Below, in pieces: positions 53,442-62,243 of a DNA stretch of 64,000 bases. This stretch comes from Lewinellaceae bacterium. GTDB taxonomy: Bacteria > Bacteroidota > Bacteroidia > Chitinophagales > Saprospiraceae. Every line of letters starts with the position of its first letter. The first letter of the stretch is position 1. The notes below the pieces were generated by a model. That model was not told the origin of the DNA. It was given only the letters and a program-made list of their open reading frames with translations, and made no database searches. A program made the translations under genes and the position numbers. Location: the NCBI GenBank assembly GCA_020636135.1, contig JACJYK010000001.1, positions 3,582,501 to 3,646,500 of the forward strand. The letters are read 5' to 3'.

Positions 53442-53939
53442 ATGAAGTACCTATTGAAGCCTATCTTTTTCATGGCACTGCTATGTCTTATATCTGCTTG
53501 TTCTGGAAGTAAAACCATGGCGTATCAGCTGACCAAAAACTATCACCCGGATGACCCGGTACTCTACGATACCATCGTGAAATTAGATAAAGAATTTTTT
53601 GACGCCTACAATACCTGTGCAGACAATCTGGATAAATATGCTTCATTCTATGCCGGGAATCTGGAGTTCTACCACGATCAGGGGGGCCTTTCCACCTCCA
53701 AAGCGGAGGTCGTTGATGGAACGAAAAGAAATATCTGTGGCAAGGTAACCCGCGAACTGGTACCTGGCAGCATTGAAGTATATCCCATACCCGGATTCGG
53801 CGCCATTGAATACGGATTGCACAAATTCCACAACAACCAGAATCCGCCCGGCACCAAATCCCATGCCGGTCGCTTCACGGTCGTCTGGAGACACGATCCC
53901 GACGGCTGGAAAATAGCCAGGGTGATCAGCCTGCATTAA
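53442..53939 (+). CDS. Lipoprotein with NTF2-like (DUF4440) domain
   Basis: This 165-residue protein has a lipobox signal (FFMALLCLISACSGS), so it should be anchored to a membrane through Cys20 or its neighbour. The mature part resembles the SnoaL/DUF4440 cone fold: IVKLDKEFFDAYNTCADNLDKYASFYAGNLEFYHDQGG and GRFTVVWRHDPDGWKIARVISLH. No catalytic residue can be named. It lies 39 nt after the DUF2207 gene and may belong to that operon. Confidence 0.82.
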   Translation: MKYLLKPIFFMALLCLISACSGSKTMAYQLTKNYHPDDPVLYDTIVKLDKEFFDAYNTCADNLDKYASFYAGNLEFYHDQGGLSTSKAEVVDGTKRNICGKVTRELVPGSIEVYPIPGFGAIEYGLHKFHNNQNPPGTKSHAGRFTVVWRHDPDGWKIARVISLH

Positions 53940-53953
53940 ATCGATCAATCCGG

Positions 53954-54436
53954 ATGCACACCTTTAAGGCCACTCTCGAAATAATAGGGATCAATCCTTA
54001 TGTCCATGTTCCTGCCGATGTACTCGAGGCCCTATTTGAGGCCGCAGGAAAAGATCGTGGCCCGATTCCCATCCTGGGAACGGTTAATAACCGACCTTAC
54101 CGGCAAACACTGGTCAAATACAGCGGCGCCTGGAGGCTTTACATCAATATGACCATGCTACCCAAATCGCCGGAACGTATCGGGGAATCCATTCACCTGA
54201 CCATCGCATTCGATCCGGCTGACCGGTCCCCAGCCATGCACCCTACCCTCCAGAAAGCACTGGATGGGCACCCGGAAGCGAAGACGGTTTTTGATGCCAT
54301 GTCCCCTTCCAGACAACAGGAGATCGTTCGCTACATTGCCAATTTGAAATCAGAAACCTCTGTCAGTAAAAATGTCCACAGGGCTTTGGATTTTTTAATG
54401 GGAAATGGCCGGTTTGCCGGGAGGGATAAACCCTGA
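53954..54436 (+). CDS. DUF1905/YdeI (OmpD-associated)-like protein
   Basis: This 160-residue cytoplasmic protein has a DUF1905 half: HTFKATLEIIGINPYVHVPADVLEALFEAAGKDRG...VNNRPYRQTLVKYSGAWRLYINMTML. A YdeI-like helical tail follows: LQKALDGHPEAKTVFDAMSPSRQQEIVRYIANLKSETSVSKNVHRAL. Function is unknown across the family. It starts 14 nt after the lipoprotein gene, so it is likely co-transcribed. Confidence 0.82.
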   Translation: MHTFKATLEIIGINPYVHVPADVLEALFEAAGKDRGPIPILGTVNNRPYRQTLVKYSGAWRLYINMTMLPKSPERIGESIHLTIAFDPADRSPAMHPTLQKALDGHPEAKTVFDAMSPSRQQEIVRYIANLKSETSVSKNVHRALDFLMGNGRFAGRDKP

Positions 54437-54591
54437 CGGGGTCATCCACTACCTCTAAATACTTCAATTTGGTACAACTTCTGCTATTCCTGCGTGAATG
54501 CATATCCGGTCAAAAAAATATAAGCTCCGGATTAATCCTTTTACATTTAGAGGTGTCTAACCGCCATCACCAACAAATTAAGATCAGAGCA

Positions 54592-55557
54592 ATGAAGCAA
54601 CTTTCCGGACATGGTATTTATTTATTGCTGATATGGCTGCTTGGAATAAGCATTCTGACCGGAACCTCCGGATGCCAGCGAAATGAAGTCACACCTGCTG
54701 AAATTCAGTATGGCAAGAACCGGTTTACCACGGATGTGGATGGTTATACGCGGGAGTATTACGTCCATGTCCCGGCTGGTTACAACGCCAAAAATGCACT
54801 CCCTGTGGTTTTTATGTTGCACGGCACCAGTGGCGACGGCGAAAAATTCTACAATATTTCAGGGTGGAAAGAAGTCGGGGAGCAGGAGGACATCCTGACC
54901 GTATTTCCTTCGTCCTGGCATCATTGCATTGTAGAGGATGGAGAGGTATTGAATACTACCAAATGGAATATTTATCCTGGAGCGTTCACCTATTGTCCCG
55001 GAGAGCAACCCCTGGATGACATTAAATTTCTGCGCCAGGTGATCTCTGAAATGGAAGACCGCTATACGGTCGATGAAAAACGTATTTACCTGGTAGGATT
55101 CTCCAATGGTGGCCAGATGGCATTTCGCTGTGCTGTGGAGATGAGTGATGTCCTGGCGGCGGTTGTGCATTGCTCAGCCGGAATTCCCCGGGACACCGTC
55201 TTCGAACCGAAGCGAAATCTGCCGATTTCCTTTCAGCTCGGCAATGAGGATGATCGCTTTTTCACTCAACCGGTGCCTCTGAGTGGCTTTTCTGCAGGTC
55301 TGGAAACGATCCCTATCTTCAAAGACATCAAGGCCACCGAAATCGCCACTTTTGGCTACGCCGACACCTATACTCTTTCGGGTGACACGACCAGAGTTGA
55401 GGTGGCCACCTTCCCCAGTCTTGAGGCTGGAGGCAACCGGGAATTCAATATGGCTCTAATTGAGGGCCTAGGCCATGCGTACCCTAACGGGACCAATCAC
55501 TGGTTGCATGGAGCGGAGGTACACTGGCAGTGGCTGCGACAGTATTCCTTGCCCTGA
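54592..55557 (+). CDS. Lipoprotein esterase of the PHB depolymerase/feruloyl esterase (CE1-like) type
   Basis: The ATG at 54592 is chosen because it starts a lipoprotein signal (YLLLIWLLGISILTGTSGC); the upstream ATG at 54469 adds 41 unlikely residues. The 321-residue protein is an alpha/beta hydrolase. It has PVVFMLHGTSGDGEKFYNISGW for the oxyanion loop and the nucleophile in LVGFSNGGQMAFRCA. AAVVHCSAGIP follows, and a C-terminal histidine lies in EGLGHAYPNG. Such enzymes cleave esters in polysaccharide decoration or polyester. It is probably tethered to a membrane outside the cytoplasm. A terminator candidate follows. Confidence 0.85.
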   Translation: MKQLSGHGIYLLLIWLLGISILTGTSGCQRNEVTPAEIQYGKNRFTTDVDGYTREYYVHVPAGYNAKNALPVVFMLHGTSGDGEKFYNISGWKEVGEQEDILTVFPSSWHHCIVEDGEVLNTTKWNIYPGAFTYCPGEQPLDDIKFLRQVISEMEDRYTVDEKRIYLVGFSNGGQMAFRCAVEMSDVLAAVVHCSAGIPRDTVFEPKRNLPISFQLGNEDDRFFTQPVPLSGFSAGLETIPIFKDIKATEIATFGYADTYTLSGDTTRVEVATFPSLEAGGNREFNMALIEGLGHAYPNGTNHWLHGAEVHWQWLRQYSLP

Positions 55558-55590
55558 ATTCTGCGTCCTTTTTTGCGCTCGGGATTTCTG

Positions 55591-55629
55591 TCCACAGCTC
55601 ACTCAGGGATCAGTCCTCTGTGGATTTTT
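55591..55629 (+). terminator. Candidate terminator after the esterase gene
   Basis: A 7-bp stem (TCCACAG, 55591-55597; CTGTGGA, 55618-55624) with a 20-nt loop is followed by TTTTTC. It lies 34 nt after the stop codon. Stem length is modest, so efficiency is uncertain. Confidence 0.5.
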
Positions 55630-55773
55630 CCTGGCCCAAAAACATTTTTGAAGCTGATTCCTCGCTAAACGGGTAATGACAATAGTCATTGAATATTCTG
55701 TATTTAATTACCATTATAGCATCTACGCTACTTAGAGGAAGGTCTCTTGGTTAGCCAATAATGACGTGAAGAG

Positions 55774-57735
55774 ATGCAAGGTATGCACCGGTTAGCTGCA
55801 ATTATGTTTACCGATATCGTGGGGTATACGGCTACCATGCAGCACGATGAACCTTTGGCTCTTACCCGTGTAGCGAAACATAAGGATGTCCTGGAAGCCA
55901 TGGTGCCAAAACATGGCGGGGAGATTCTCAATTATTACGGCGACGGCAGTTTAAGTATTTTTCCCAGTGCTATTGAAGCTGTCCAGTGCGGTTTGGATAT
56001 TCAGGCCGGCCTGGGCACATCCGCAAATCTTCCGCTGCGTATAGGAATCCATTTAGGGGAGATCATTTATGAAAATGGTCAATACCTGGGAGATGGCATC
56101 AATATCGCCTCCCGCATTCAGTCGGAAGGTCAGGCCGGATTGATTTGCTTTTCAGAGACCATCCGGGATTTGGTCAGGAATAATTTTGGGACCCGCATCA
56201 AATTTATGGGCTTGCGTCAACTGAAAAATGTTGAAAATGCGATGCCCTTGTATGGTATAGATCCGCTGGAGACCGGCACATTGTCCAATCCGAAGCCCAA
56301 AAAGCGATTACCGAAACTGAAGCCCGCCGTCTGGGGAATAATAATAGCTGTAATTGCCGTACTTGCTGCCAGACCGTGGCAATGGATTCATGGTGTGCCT
56401 GTCAAGCCAGAAAAGCCGTCGATCATGATTCTGCCCTTCAGAAATCTGAATCCGGAGGACGATGAAAGTTATCTGGGAGAAGGAATAGCCGATGAAGTCC
56501 GTTCCCAACTCTCCTTTATCCAGGGCCTGGAAGTAAAATCCCGTGCAACATCCCAGCATTACGGAGAGCAAAACTTGCCTGCATCGGATATTGCCAGACA
56601 ACTGGATATACAATATTTACTCGAGGGAAGTATCCGGCGATCTGATGGCCGGTTTAAACTTGATTTATCCCTGAGCGACGTGCGCAATGACAGGGTCATC
56701 GCCCCCATTAAGTACGAGAACCGGGATGAAAAAGACTTAACCAAACTCCAAAACGAGATCGCTCAGATCGTAGTTGCAAAGATCAACCCAACCCTCCGTC
56801 CCCAGGAAGATCAGCGATTAAATACATTGCCAACCAGCAGTTTTGCTGCTTACCAGAATTATCTCATGGGTAAGTATTATGCCATCAAGAGCAGCTCCAA
56901 AGAAGACCTGGACCAGGCAATCGATTATTTCCGCAAAGCACTTCATGAAGACCCTGACTATGCGCAAGCTTATGCCGGTTTGTCCGAAGTCATTTGCATG
57001 TACGCCGGTTGGGCGTTGGTGCCGGTCCACCAGATTATCGATGAAGCAAGTGAACTTGCCCAAACGGCGATTACCCTGGATCCTTACCTGGCGGAAGCCC
57101 AGCTGGCAAAAGGCATCGTCGAGATGTATAACCGTGAATTTTCTGCATCAGAAGCATCCATTTTAAAAGCTGTTGAGTATAATCCTTACCTGGATTTAGC
57201 CCATTTTAACCTGGCTCATGTCGAGCTGATGTTGGGCAAATACAGGGAAGCCATCGAAAGTGCTGACAAAGCCAAGCAACTTAACCCCTTCTCACCCCTA
57301 TTATTTATGTCGAAAGCCAGAATTCTCCGGGATGCGAAACATTATGATGAAGCTAAAACCGAGTTTGAAGCATCGCTGACGAGATATCCCGGAGACAACA
57401 CCATCCTCTGGCAATACGCTGTTTATTATGTGGCGCTGGGCGATCTGAACCAAGCCATCCGGGTGTTACAACAACGAACGGTTGGAAAAACCAATTGGAT
57501 TTTTGGTTATTGCTATGGTAAATTAGGTCAGGAAGCCAAAGCCCGGGAAATTCTCGATGTGCATCTAAAACTCGCCAAAGAACAATACATTTCACCCTCA
57601 TTTATCGCCAGTATCTACTGGTCCCTGGGTGAAAAGGAGAAGGCTGCCGAATGGATCGACAAGGAAGAAATGTACTACTTCAGTCTTGTTCCGTTCATTC
57701 AGGAGATCGAGCAGTATGCAGAATCCGGATCCTGA
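55774..57735 (+). CDS. Class III cyclase-homology protein with TolB/FlgO-like domain and TPR repeats
   Basis: This 653-residue protein has a cyclase domain first (about 5-170). The metal-binding aspartates D14 (FTDIVGYT) and D57 (YYGDG) are present, as are the transition-state residues N110 and R114 (GDGINIASRI). The purine-selecting lysine that normally precedes GDG is replaced by N53 (ILNYYGDG), so adenylate cyclase activity is not assured. A membrane helix (VWGIIIAVIAVLAARPW) leads to a TolB/FlgO-like domain (IMILPFRNLNPEDDESYLGEGIADEV...YLLEGSIRR). About six TPR units follow (DQAIDYFRKALHEDPDYAQAYAGLSEV and so on). It may sense a periplasmic signal. It stands alone. Confidence 0.87.
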   Translation: MQGMHRLAAIMFTDIVGYTATMQHDEPLALTRVAKHKDVLEAMVPKHGGEILNYYGDGSLSIFPSAIEAVQCGLDIQAGLGTSANLPLRIGIHLGEIIYENGQYLGDGINIASRIQSEGQAGLICFSETIRDLVRNNFGTRIKFMGLRQLKNVENAMPLYGIDPLETGTLSNPKPKKRLPKLKPAVWGIIIAVIAVLAARPWQWIHGVPVKPEKPSIMILPFRNLNPEDDESYLGEGIADEVRSQLSFIQGLEVKSRATSQHYGEQNLPASDIARQLDIQYLLEGSIRRSDGRFKLDLSLSDVRNDRVIAPIKYENRDEKDLTKLQNEIAQIVVAKINPTLRPQEDQRLNTLPTSSFAAYQNYLMGKYYAIKSSSKEDLDQAIDYFRKALHEDPDYAQAYAGLSEVICMYAGWALVPVHQIIDEASELAQTAITLDPYLAEAQLAKGIVEMYNREFSASEASILKAVEYNPYLDLAHFNLAHVELMLGKYREAIESADKAKQLNPFSPLLFMSKARILRDAKHYDEAKTEFEASLTRYPGDNTILWQYAVYYVALGDLNQAIRVLQQRTVGKTNWIFGYCYGKLGQEAKAREILDVHLKLAKEQYISPSFIASIYWSLGEKEKAAEWIDKEEMYYFSLVPFIQEIEQYAESGS

Positions 57736-57789
57736 TTCCCGAGACATGCTTACCGGTCCAAATTCATACAATGAGAGCAGGGAATGTAA

Positions 57790-58101
57790 TCAGGCTTTGT
57801 CTTCCAGCTCTAAATTCAGCATGTGGGACGATAAGGTTTTGCCATGCGCATCCAGTGCAAGAGAACGTGTCACACCACCACCGAGTGCATCGTACATCAC
57901 AAAATTAAAGGCTCCCAACTCCGGTAGTTCAAAGCGGACGACCTCTCCATGCACGATTCCCGCGAAATGTTGCTTCACGCGGTCCGGTGTAAGGACATTC
58001 GCCAGCCATTCGAAATCCTCCTGATGGTAAACGATCACCGAAATATTGGAAGTATTTCCTTTATCTCCGGTACGGCTATGGGCTATCTCGTGCAATTTCA
58101 T
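57790..58101 (-). CDS. AtuA-like small subunit (ferredoxin-fold C-terminal domain)
   Basis: This 103-residue protein begins KLHEIAHSRTGDKGNTSNISVIVYHQEDFEWL and continues with FELPELGAFNFVMYDALGGGVTRSLALDAHGKTLSSHML. This is the domain normally found at the C-terminus of, or next to, AtuA (DUF1446) proteins. It starts 2 nt after the AtuA gene, so the two are translationally coupled and probably form one enzyme. No cysteine cluster is visible; 'ferredoxin-like' refers to fold only. Confidence 0.82.
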   Translation of the reverse strand: MKLHEIAHSRTGDKGNTSNISVIVYHQEDFEWLANVLTPDRVKQHFAGIVHGEVVRFELPELGAFNFVMYDALGGGVTRSLALDAHGKTLSSHMLNLELEDKA

Positions 58102-58103
58102 CG

Positions 58104-59450
58104 TCAGATCTTTTCCAGGTGAATTTGTGGTTTAACGAGCTCAGCAGGGATCAGGACCGATTGGACGGCAACGATTTCCCGGACCTGTGACACCGCTCCG
58201 CCACCTCCGGCCGGACCATTGGTATACAGGGCTTCTACTTCCCGGCCGATCATGGCCGCAATCACCGGGGACGCGGTGCGCGCGGCTACCCGTAACCGTA
58301 CTTCCCCAGGAATGGCCTGGGCCGCAGTTGCACCATACAATGCATTTAACCCGATCAAATCGAAGCGCAGATCGTCTTCCGGTATCTCCAATCGCGCCAG
58401 CCTTTTCTTCAGGATATCGATGGCCAGTTGTCCACGTGCGACAGCATTAGCTCCACCGTAACTAATCTGCCCTTCGCCCAGAAAACCATCACGATAACCT
58501 ATGGAAACCTTCAGACGACCGGAAGGATGGCGCCCATAACCACCCTGGACCGAAATCCGGTCAGCTCCATCTTCTGTCAAACGGACCCTGCTAAAGTCCG
58601 CCACAACATCCGGCGTCTGGTAGTTCGCCGGATCATGGATCTCGTAAAGGAGCTGTTCCGTGCAGGTGGCTTTATCGATCCTGCCACCGGAGCCGTCCAC
58701 CTTACTCAGCACAAATGTTCCATCCCGGTGGACTTCTGCAATCGGAAAACCAAGGTGATCCAAACCAGGAACCTCTTTATAACCGGGATCGGCAAAATAG
58801 CCTCCTGTGACCTGTCCTGCACATTCCAGTAGGTGCCCCATGACAGTCCCCTGTCCCATTAACCGGTAATCTCTGCGATCCCACTGGAATGAATGAATGG
58901 CCGGTGCCAGGAACAGTGCCGGATCAGCAACCCGGCCGGTGATGATCACCTGTGCTCCTTCGTCCAGCGCATCCACAATGGATTTTACGCCCAGATAGGC
59001 GTTCGCTGAGATGATCTTATCCCGTATACTATCCAATGGAGCACCGGTTTCCAGCAAAGTGAAATCTCCATCCTGCAGCAGTGCAGAGACCTCATCTCCG
59101 CTCACTGCCGCCAGGGTAAGGTTTTTTAATCCCAGGCCTCCGGCAACTGCTTTTGTTTTAGCCAGTGCAGCACGAGGGTTTGCTGCGCCCATGTTGGTGA
59201 TCATCCGGATGCCCCGGGCTGCGCACCCGGGCAAACAGGCCAGCATTCGTTCTTCCAGGAGCGGATCGTAGCCGGAATCCGGATCCTTGCTTCTCCGCTG
59301 TTGTGCCAATGCTATGGTTCGCTCCGCAAGACACTCAAATACCAGAAAATCCAGGTTCCCTTTTTCCACCAGCTCGACCGCCGGATCTATGCGGTCACCC
59401 GAATATCCGGCTCCGGAACCAATACGTATCGTTGCAGTTTCTTTCTTCAT
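58104..59450 (-). CDS. AtuA (DUF1446) family protein
   Basis: The ATG at 59450 (MKKETATIRIGSGAGYSGDR) is preferred over a TTG at 59471, which would overlap the transporter gene; it gives 448 residues. The family's start block IRIGSGAGYSGDRIDPAVELVEKGNLDFLVFECLAERTIALAQ is intact. So are TNMGAANPRAALAKTKAVAGGLGL, IITGRVADPALFLAPAIHSF and QVTGGYFADPG. AtuA proteins are required for acyclic terpene (citronellol/geraniol) use in Pseudomonas, with unknown reaction. Homologues occur widely beside hydroxy-acid pathways. The neighbouring transporter suggests a di- or tricarboxylate-like substrate here. Confidence 0.88.
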   Translation of the reverse strand: MKKETATIRIGSGAGYSGDRIDPAVELVEKGNLDFLVFECLAERTIALAQQRRSKDPDSGYDPLLEERMLACLPGCAARGIRMITNMGAANPRAALAKTKAVAGGLGLKNLTLAAVSGDEVSALLQDGDFTLLETGAPLDSIRDKIISANAYLGVKSIVDALDEGAQVIITGRVADPALFLAPAIHSFQWDRRDYRLMGQGTVMGHLLECAGQVTGGYFADPGYKEVPGLDHLGFPIAEVHRDGTFVLSKVDGSGGRIDKATCTEQLLYEIHDPANYQTPDVVADFSRVRLTEDGADRISVQGGYGRHPSGRLKVSIGYRDGFLGEGQISYGGANAVARGQLAIDILKKRLARLEIPEDDLRFDLIGLNALYGATAAQAIPGEVRLRVAARTASPVIAAMIGREVEALYTNGPAGGGGAVSQVREIVAVQSVLIPAELVKPQIHLEKI

Positions 59451-59460
59451 CAAAACATCA

Positions 59461-60762
59461 TTACAAGCCAAACACTCCGGTCAGAATTGCGACCAGGGAC
59501 ATGACCAGTGTTGTCAGAAAAGCATATTTCATCCCGAAACGCTGATGATCCGCCAGTTCAATTTGAGTCAGACCGATCAGCAGGAAGGTGGTAGGCGTCA
59601 ACGGACTGAACGGAAATCCGGTGGTCATTTGTCCCAGGATAGCTGCCTGTCCAATGGAAACCGGTGCCACCCCCAGGGATTCCCCCATACCTGCTATCAC
59701 CGGCAGAACACCAAAGTAATACGAGTCCGGATCAAAAACCAGGCTCATGGGCATGCTTGTCAAAGCAATGGTAAGCGGGAGGTGCCGGCCAAAGGAGGCA
59801 GGCAAGATTTGTACAGCCGCCTCAGCCATAGCTGATATCATGCCTGACTCTTTCATGATACCGGTAAACACCCCGGCAGCAAGTAAAATGCTGGCCATTA
59901 GCAAAGCCGCTTTTGCATGTGCATCGATCCGTGCTTTCTGATCCCGGATCGAAGGGTAATTTAGTAGCAATGCCAAGATCGCAGATAACATAAAAACCAG
60001 TGCAGGAGGGATGACCCCGGAAATCAGGAACCCGATGGTTAGCAAGGTGAGTAAAACATTAAACCAAAAGCGGTTCGGTCGACGGAGGCTCTTTTGCTCC
60101 TCGTTCAGTTGCCTGGTGTGATAGGGGCCGGACAGATCCAGTCCCTGCGCCGATAAACGCTGGTATTCGCGGCGGCCAAGACGATAGGAAATCCAGATGA
60201 CAAAAGCCAGTCCGGCCAGTTGCGGCAGGATAACCGGGTTGTACAGGGCGGTTATGTCCGTATGCAGTGCCGTTGCCGCACGGATGGTGGGCCCTCCCCA
60301 GGGAACCATATTCATGGTCCCGGCCCCTAATGCAACGGTGGCAGCCAGGACCCGCTTATCCATTTGCAATTCTTCATACAAGGGCAATAATGCCGGAATG
60401 GCAATCAGAAATGTGACTGCTCCCGAACCATCCAGATGCACGATCATCGCTAATATTGCAGATCCGATGGCTATGCGGGACGGATTCCTTCCAACCAGCC
60501 TCAGGATGGTGTCAATAACCGGATCAAACATGCCAGCATCGGTGAGTATACCGAAGAACAGGATCGCAAAAATGAACATGGCGGTAACGGGTGCGATGTT
60601 CTTGATGCCTGTAATTGCAAAATCGAAAGTCTCAGTCCCGAATCCGGCTATCAAAGCTCCGGCAACCGGCACCAGCACCAATGCCGCCAGGGCTGATAAT
60701 CGCCTGGTCAGTATCAATGTCAACAACAATATGATTATACCTATTCCTGTGCCGACCAACAT
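59461..60762 (-). CDS. CitMHS-type metal-citrate/dicarboxylate transporter
   Basis: This 433-residue inner-membrane carrier has about 11-12 helices. It has the CitMHS-type motifs FFGILTDAGMFDPVIDTILRLVGRNPSRIAIGSAILAMIVHLDGSGAVTFLI and TMNMVPWGGPTIRAA, then LAAGVFTGIMKESGMISAMAEAAV, FDPDSYYFGVLPVI and QMTTGFPFSPLTPTTFLLIGL. Members take up metal-citrate or other carboxylates with protons. It is the first gene of a minus-strand unit with AtuA and its small subunit (10-nt gap), so it likely imports their substrate. Confidence 0.9.
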   Translation of the reverse strand: MLVGTGIGIIILLLTLILTRRLSALAALVLVPVAGALIAGFGTETFDFAITGIKNIAPVTAMFIFAILFFGILTDAGMFDPVIDTILRLVGRNPSRIAIGSAILAMIVHLDGSGAVTFLIAIPALLPLYEELQMDKRVLAATVALGAGTMNMVPWGGPTIRAATALHTDITALYNPVILPQLAGLAFVIWISYRLGRREYQRLSAQGLDLSGPYHTRQLNEEQKSLRRPNRFWFNVLLTLLTIGFLISGVIPPALVFMLSAILALLLNYPSIRDQKARIDAHAKAALLMASILLAAGVFTGIMKESGMISAMAEAAVQILPASFGRHLPLTIALTSMPMSLVFDPDSYYFGVLPVIAGMGESLGVAPVSIGQAAILGQMTTGFPFSPLTPTTFLLIGLTQIELADHQRFGMKYAFLTTLVMSLVAILTGVFGL

Positions 60763-60889
60763 GTCTTTATTCCGGATTCATTGAACCTGAAAGATAATAA
60801 AGCCACATCAGAACCAATGGCTAACATGAAGGCTCATTTAGCTTTACATTGCAGTTCGGTTTGCCTGGGTAACTGCTATCTTTAAGGTC

Positions 60890-61708
60890 ATGAAACAGGT
60901 CTCAATTCTTGTATTTGTATGGTTGTTTACAACCTCGAACGCCATAGGACGGCACGCTGATTTCCGGATCCTGGCTTTCTATACGGCACGAAACGACCAG
61001 GCGCATATCAGTTTTGTCCGGGAAGCCAACACCTGGTTTGCTATACAAGGATCCAAGCATCACTTCGCTTACCATAGTACCGATGACTGGAGTCGCCTGA
61101 ATCCCGATACCTTAAAGCAATATGCGGTTATTCTTTTTCTGGATACGCGCCCTGAGCAACCGGAACAAAGGCAGGCATTTGAGCAATACATGGAACAGGG
61201 AGGGGCCTGGATGGGATTTCATTTCGCCGCTTTTGCCCTCACACCCTCAGACTATCCTCAGAACTGGGACTGGTACCATGAGACTTTCCTGGGCTGCGGT
61301 CAATACCAAAGCAATACCTGGCGCCCCACCCCCGCAATCCTCAAAGTCGAAAATCGCCGGCATCCTGCAACCAGACATTTGCCTGAAACATTCACTTCAG
61401 CACCCAATGAATGGTACCGGTGGCAGACTAACCTGAGAGAAAATGACCAGATTGAGGTGCTGGCTTCCATAGATCCGGGCAGCTTTCCACTGGGTACCGG
61501 GCCGAAACCCCATGAGATCTGGCATGAAGGCGACTATCCGGTGGTGTGGACCAACCGGAACTACCGGATGATCTATTTGAATATGGGGCACAACGACATC
61601 GATTACGAAGGCCACACCAATGCGACCCTGTCATCCAGTTTTAGCAGCAAATGGCAGGACCGGCTTATTCTCGATGCCCTGGACTGGTTAGGCCATTCAG
61701 AGCGCTGA
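60890..61708 (+). CDS. Secreted ThuA-like protein
   Basis: This 272-residue protein has a signal peptide (VSILVFVWLFTTSNAIG) and the ThuA (trehalose-utilisation, class I glutamine amidotransferase-like) fold. The motifs are FRILAFYTARNDQAHISFVREANTWF, YAVILFLDTRPEQPEQRQAFEQYMEQGGAWMGFHFAA and PVVWTNRNYRMIYLNMGHNDIDYEG. No catalytic cysteine is in the usual nucleophile position (GFHFAAF), so it is not an amidotransferase. It is common in Bacteroidota beside sugar-degrading genes, but neighbours here are unrelated. Confidence 0.88.
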   Translation: MKQVSILVFVWLFTTSNAIGRHADFRILAFYTARNDQAHISFVREANTWFAIQGSKHHFAYHSTDDWSRLNPDTLKQYAVILFLDTRPEQPEQRQAFEQYMEQGGAWMGFHFAAFALTPSDYPQNWDWYHETFLGCGQYQSNTWRPTPAILKVENRRHPATRHLPETFTSAPNEWYRWQTNLRENDQIEVLASIDPGSFPLGTGPKPHEIWHEGDYPVVWTNRNYRMIYLNMGHNDIDYEGHTNATLSSSFSSKWQDRLILDALDWLGHSER

Positions 61709-61821
61709 TTAACTTTCATTTAAATTCTTATTTTCAATAGGATTTTTCCATGGCACGGACTTGCAGTGCCGGATATTCTTCGCTGGAAGCACGTGGTGTT
61801 TCCAATAACAAAGATGATCCC

Positions 61822-62097
61822 ATGACATTTATGATTATCGAACACTTCCATCCTCAACGGGTAAAAGCATTGTACGAACGGCTGGACCGTGAGGGGCGGA
61901 TTCTGCCACCCGGCATCAACTACCTCAATAGCTGGATTGATGAATCGGTATCTACGTGCTATCAGGTCATGGAGGCCCCCTCCCTGGAGCAGTTATCAGC
62001 CTGGACCAAACGATGGGAGGATTATGCTGATTTCGAAATTATTCCTGTCATCGATTCCCAAACGGCCAAAGCGCGTGTTTTGGGTAAATCTTTTTGA
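61822..62097 (+). CDS. DUF3303 domain protein
   Basis: This small cytoplasmic protein begins at ATG 61822 (MTFMIIEHFHPQRVKALYERLDREGRILPPGI; 91 residues). An upstream ATG at 61750 would add 24 residues without conserved features. NSWIDESVSTCYQVMEAPSLEQLSAWTKRWEDYADFEIIPV completes the family pattern. It resembles dimeric alpha-beta-barrel proteins. Function unknown. Confidence 0.82.
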   Translation: MTFMIIEHFHPQRVKALYERLDREGRILPPGINYLNSWIDESVSTCYQVMEAPSLEQLSAWTKRWEDYADFEIIPVIDSQTAKARVLGKSF

Positions 62098-62132
62098 TCC
62101 ACTTATGATAATCAGGCCTTTTTGTGAACTAT

Positions 62133-62168
62133 TTTGACTTATCTAAATTTATTTTTAGATTTGTCTAA
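62133..62168 (+). promoter_or_regulatory. feo promoter overlapped by two palindromic operator half-site pairs
   Basis: A -33 TTTG (62133-62136) and a perfect -7 TAGATTTG (62156-62163) are 19 nt apart. Two inverted repeats cover this promoter: ATCTAAA-N6-TTTAGAT (62141-62160) and TTAGA-TTTG-TCTAA (62155-62168). They share the middle half-site, so three TCTAA-type half-sites lie in 28 nt. This suits a dimeric metal-dependent repressor, most likely the DtxR-like protein encoded by the first gene. Confidence 0.65.
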
Positions 62169-62243
62169 TAATCGCTGGCATCCCTTGGATTTCTTTCCAC
62201 GAAGGATTACCGGCAAACATTATTTCAATAACATGCCATCCGA

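Noticed and set aside
60197..60784. A 195-codon plus-strand frame
   Set aside because: It is antisense to the first half of the CitMHS transporter; its serine- and alanine-rich content is typical of a shadow of a membrane protein.
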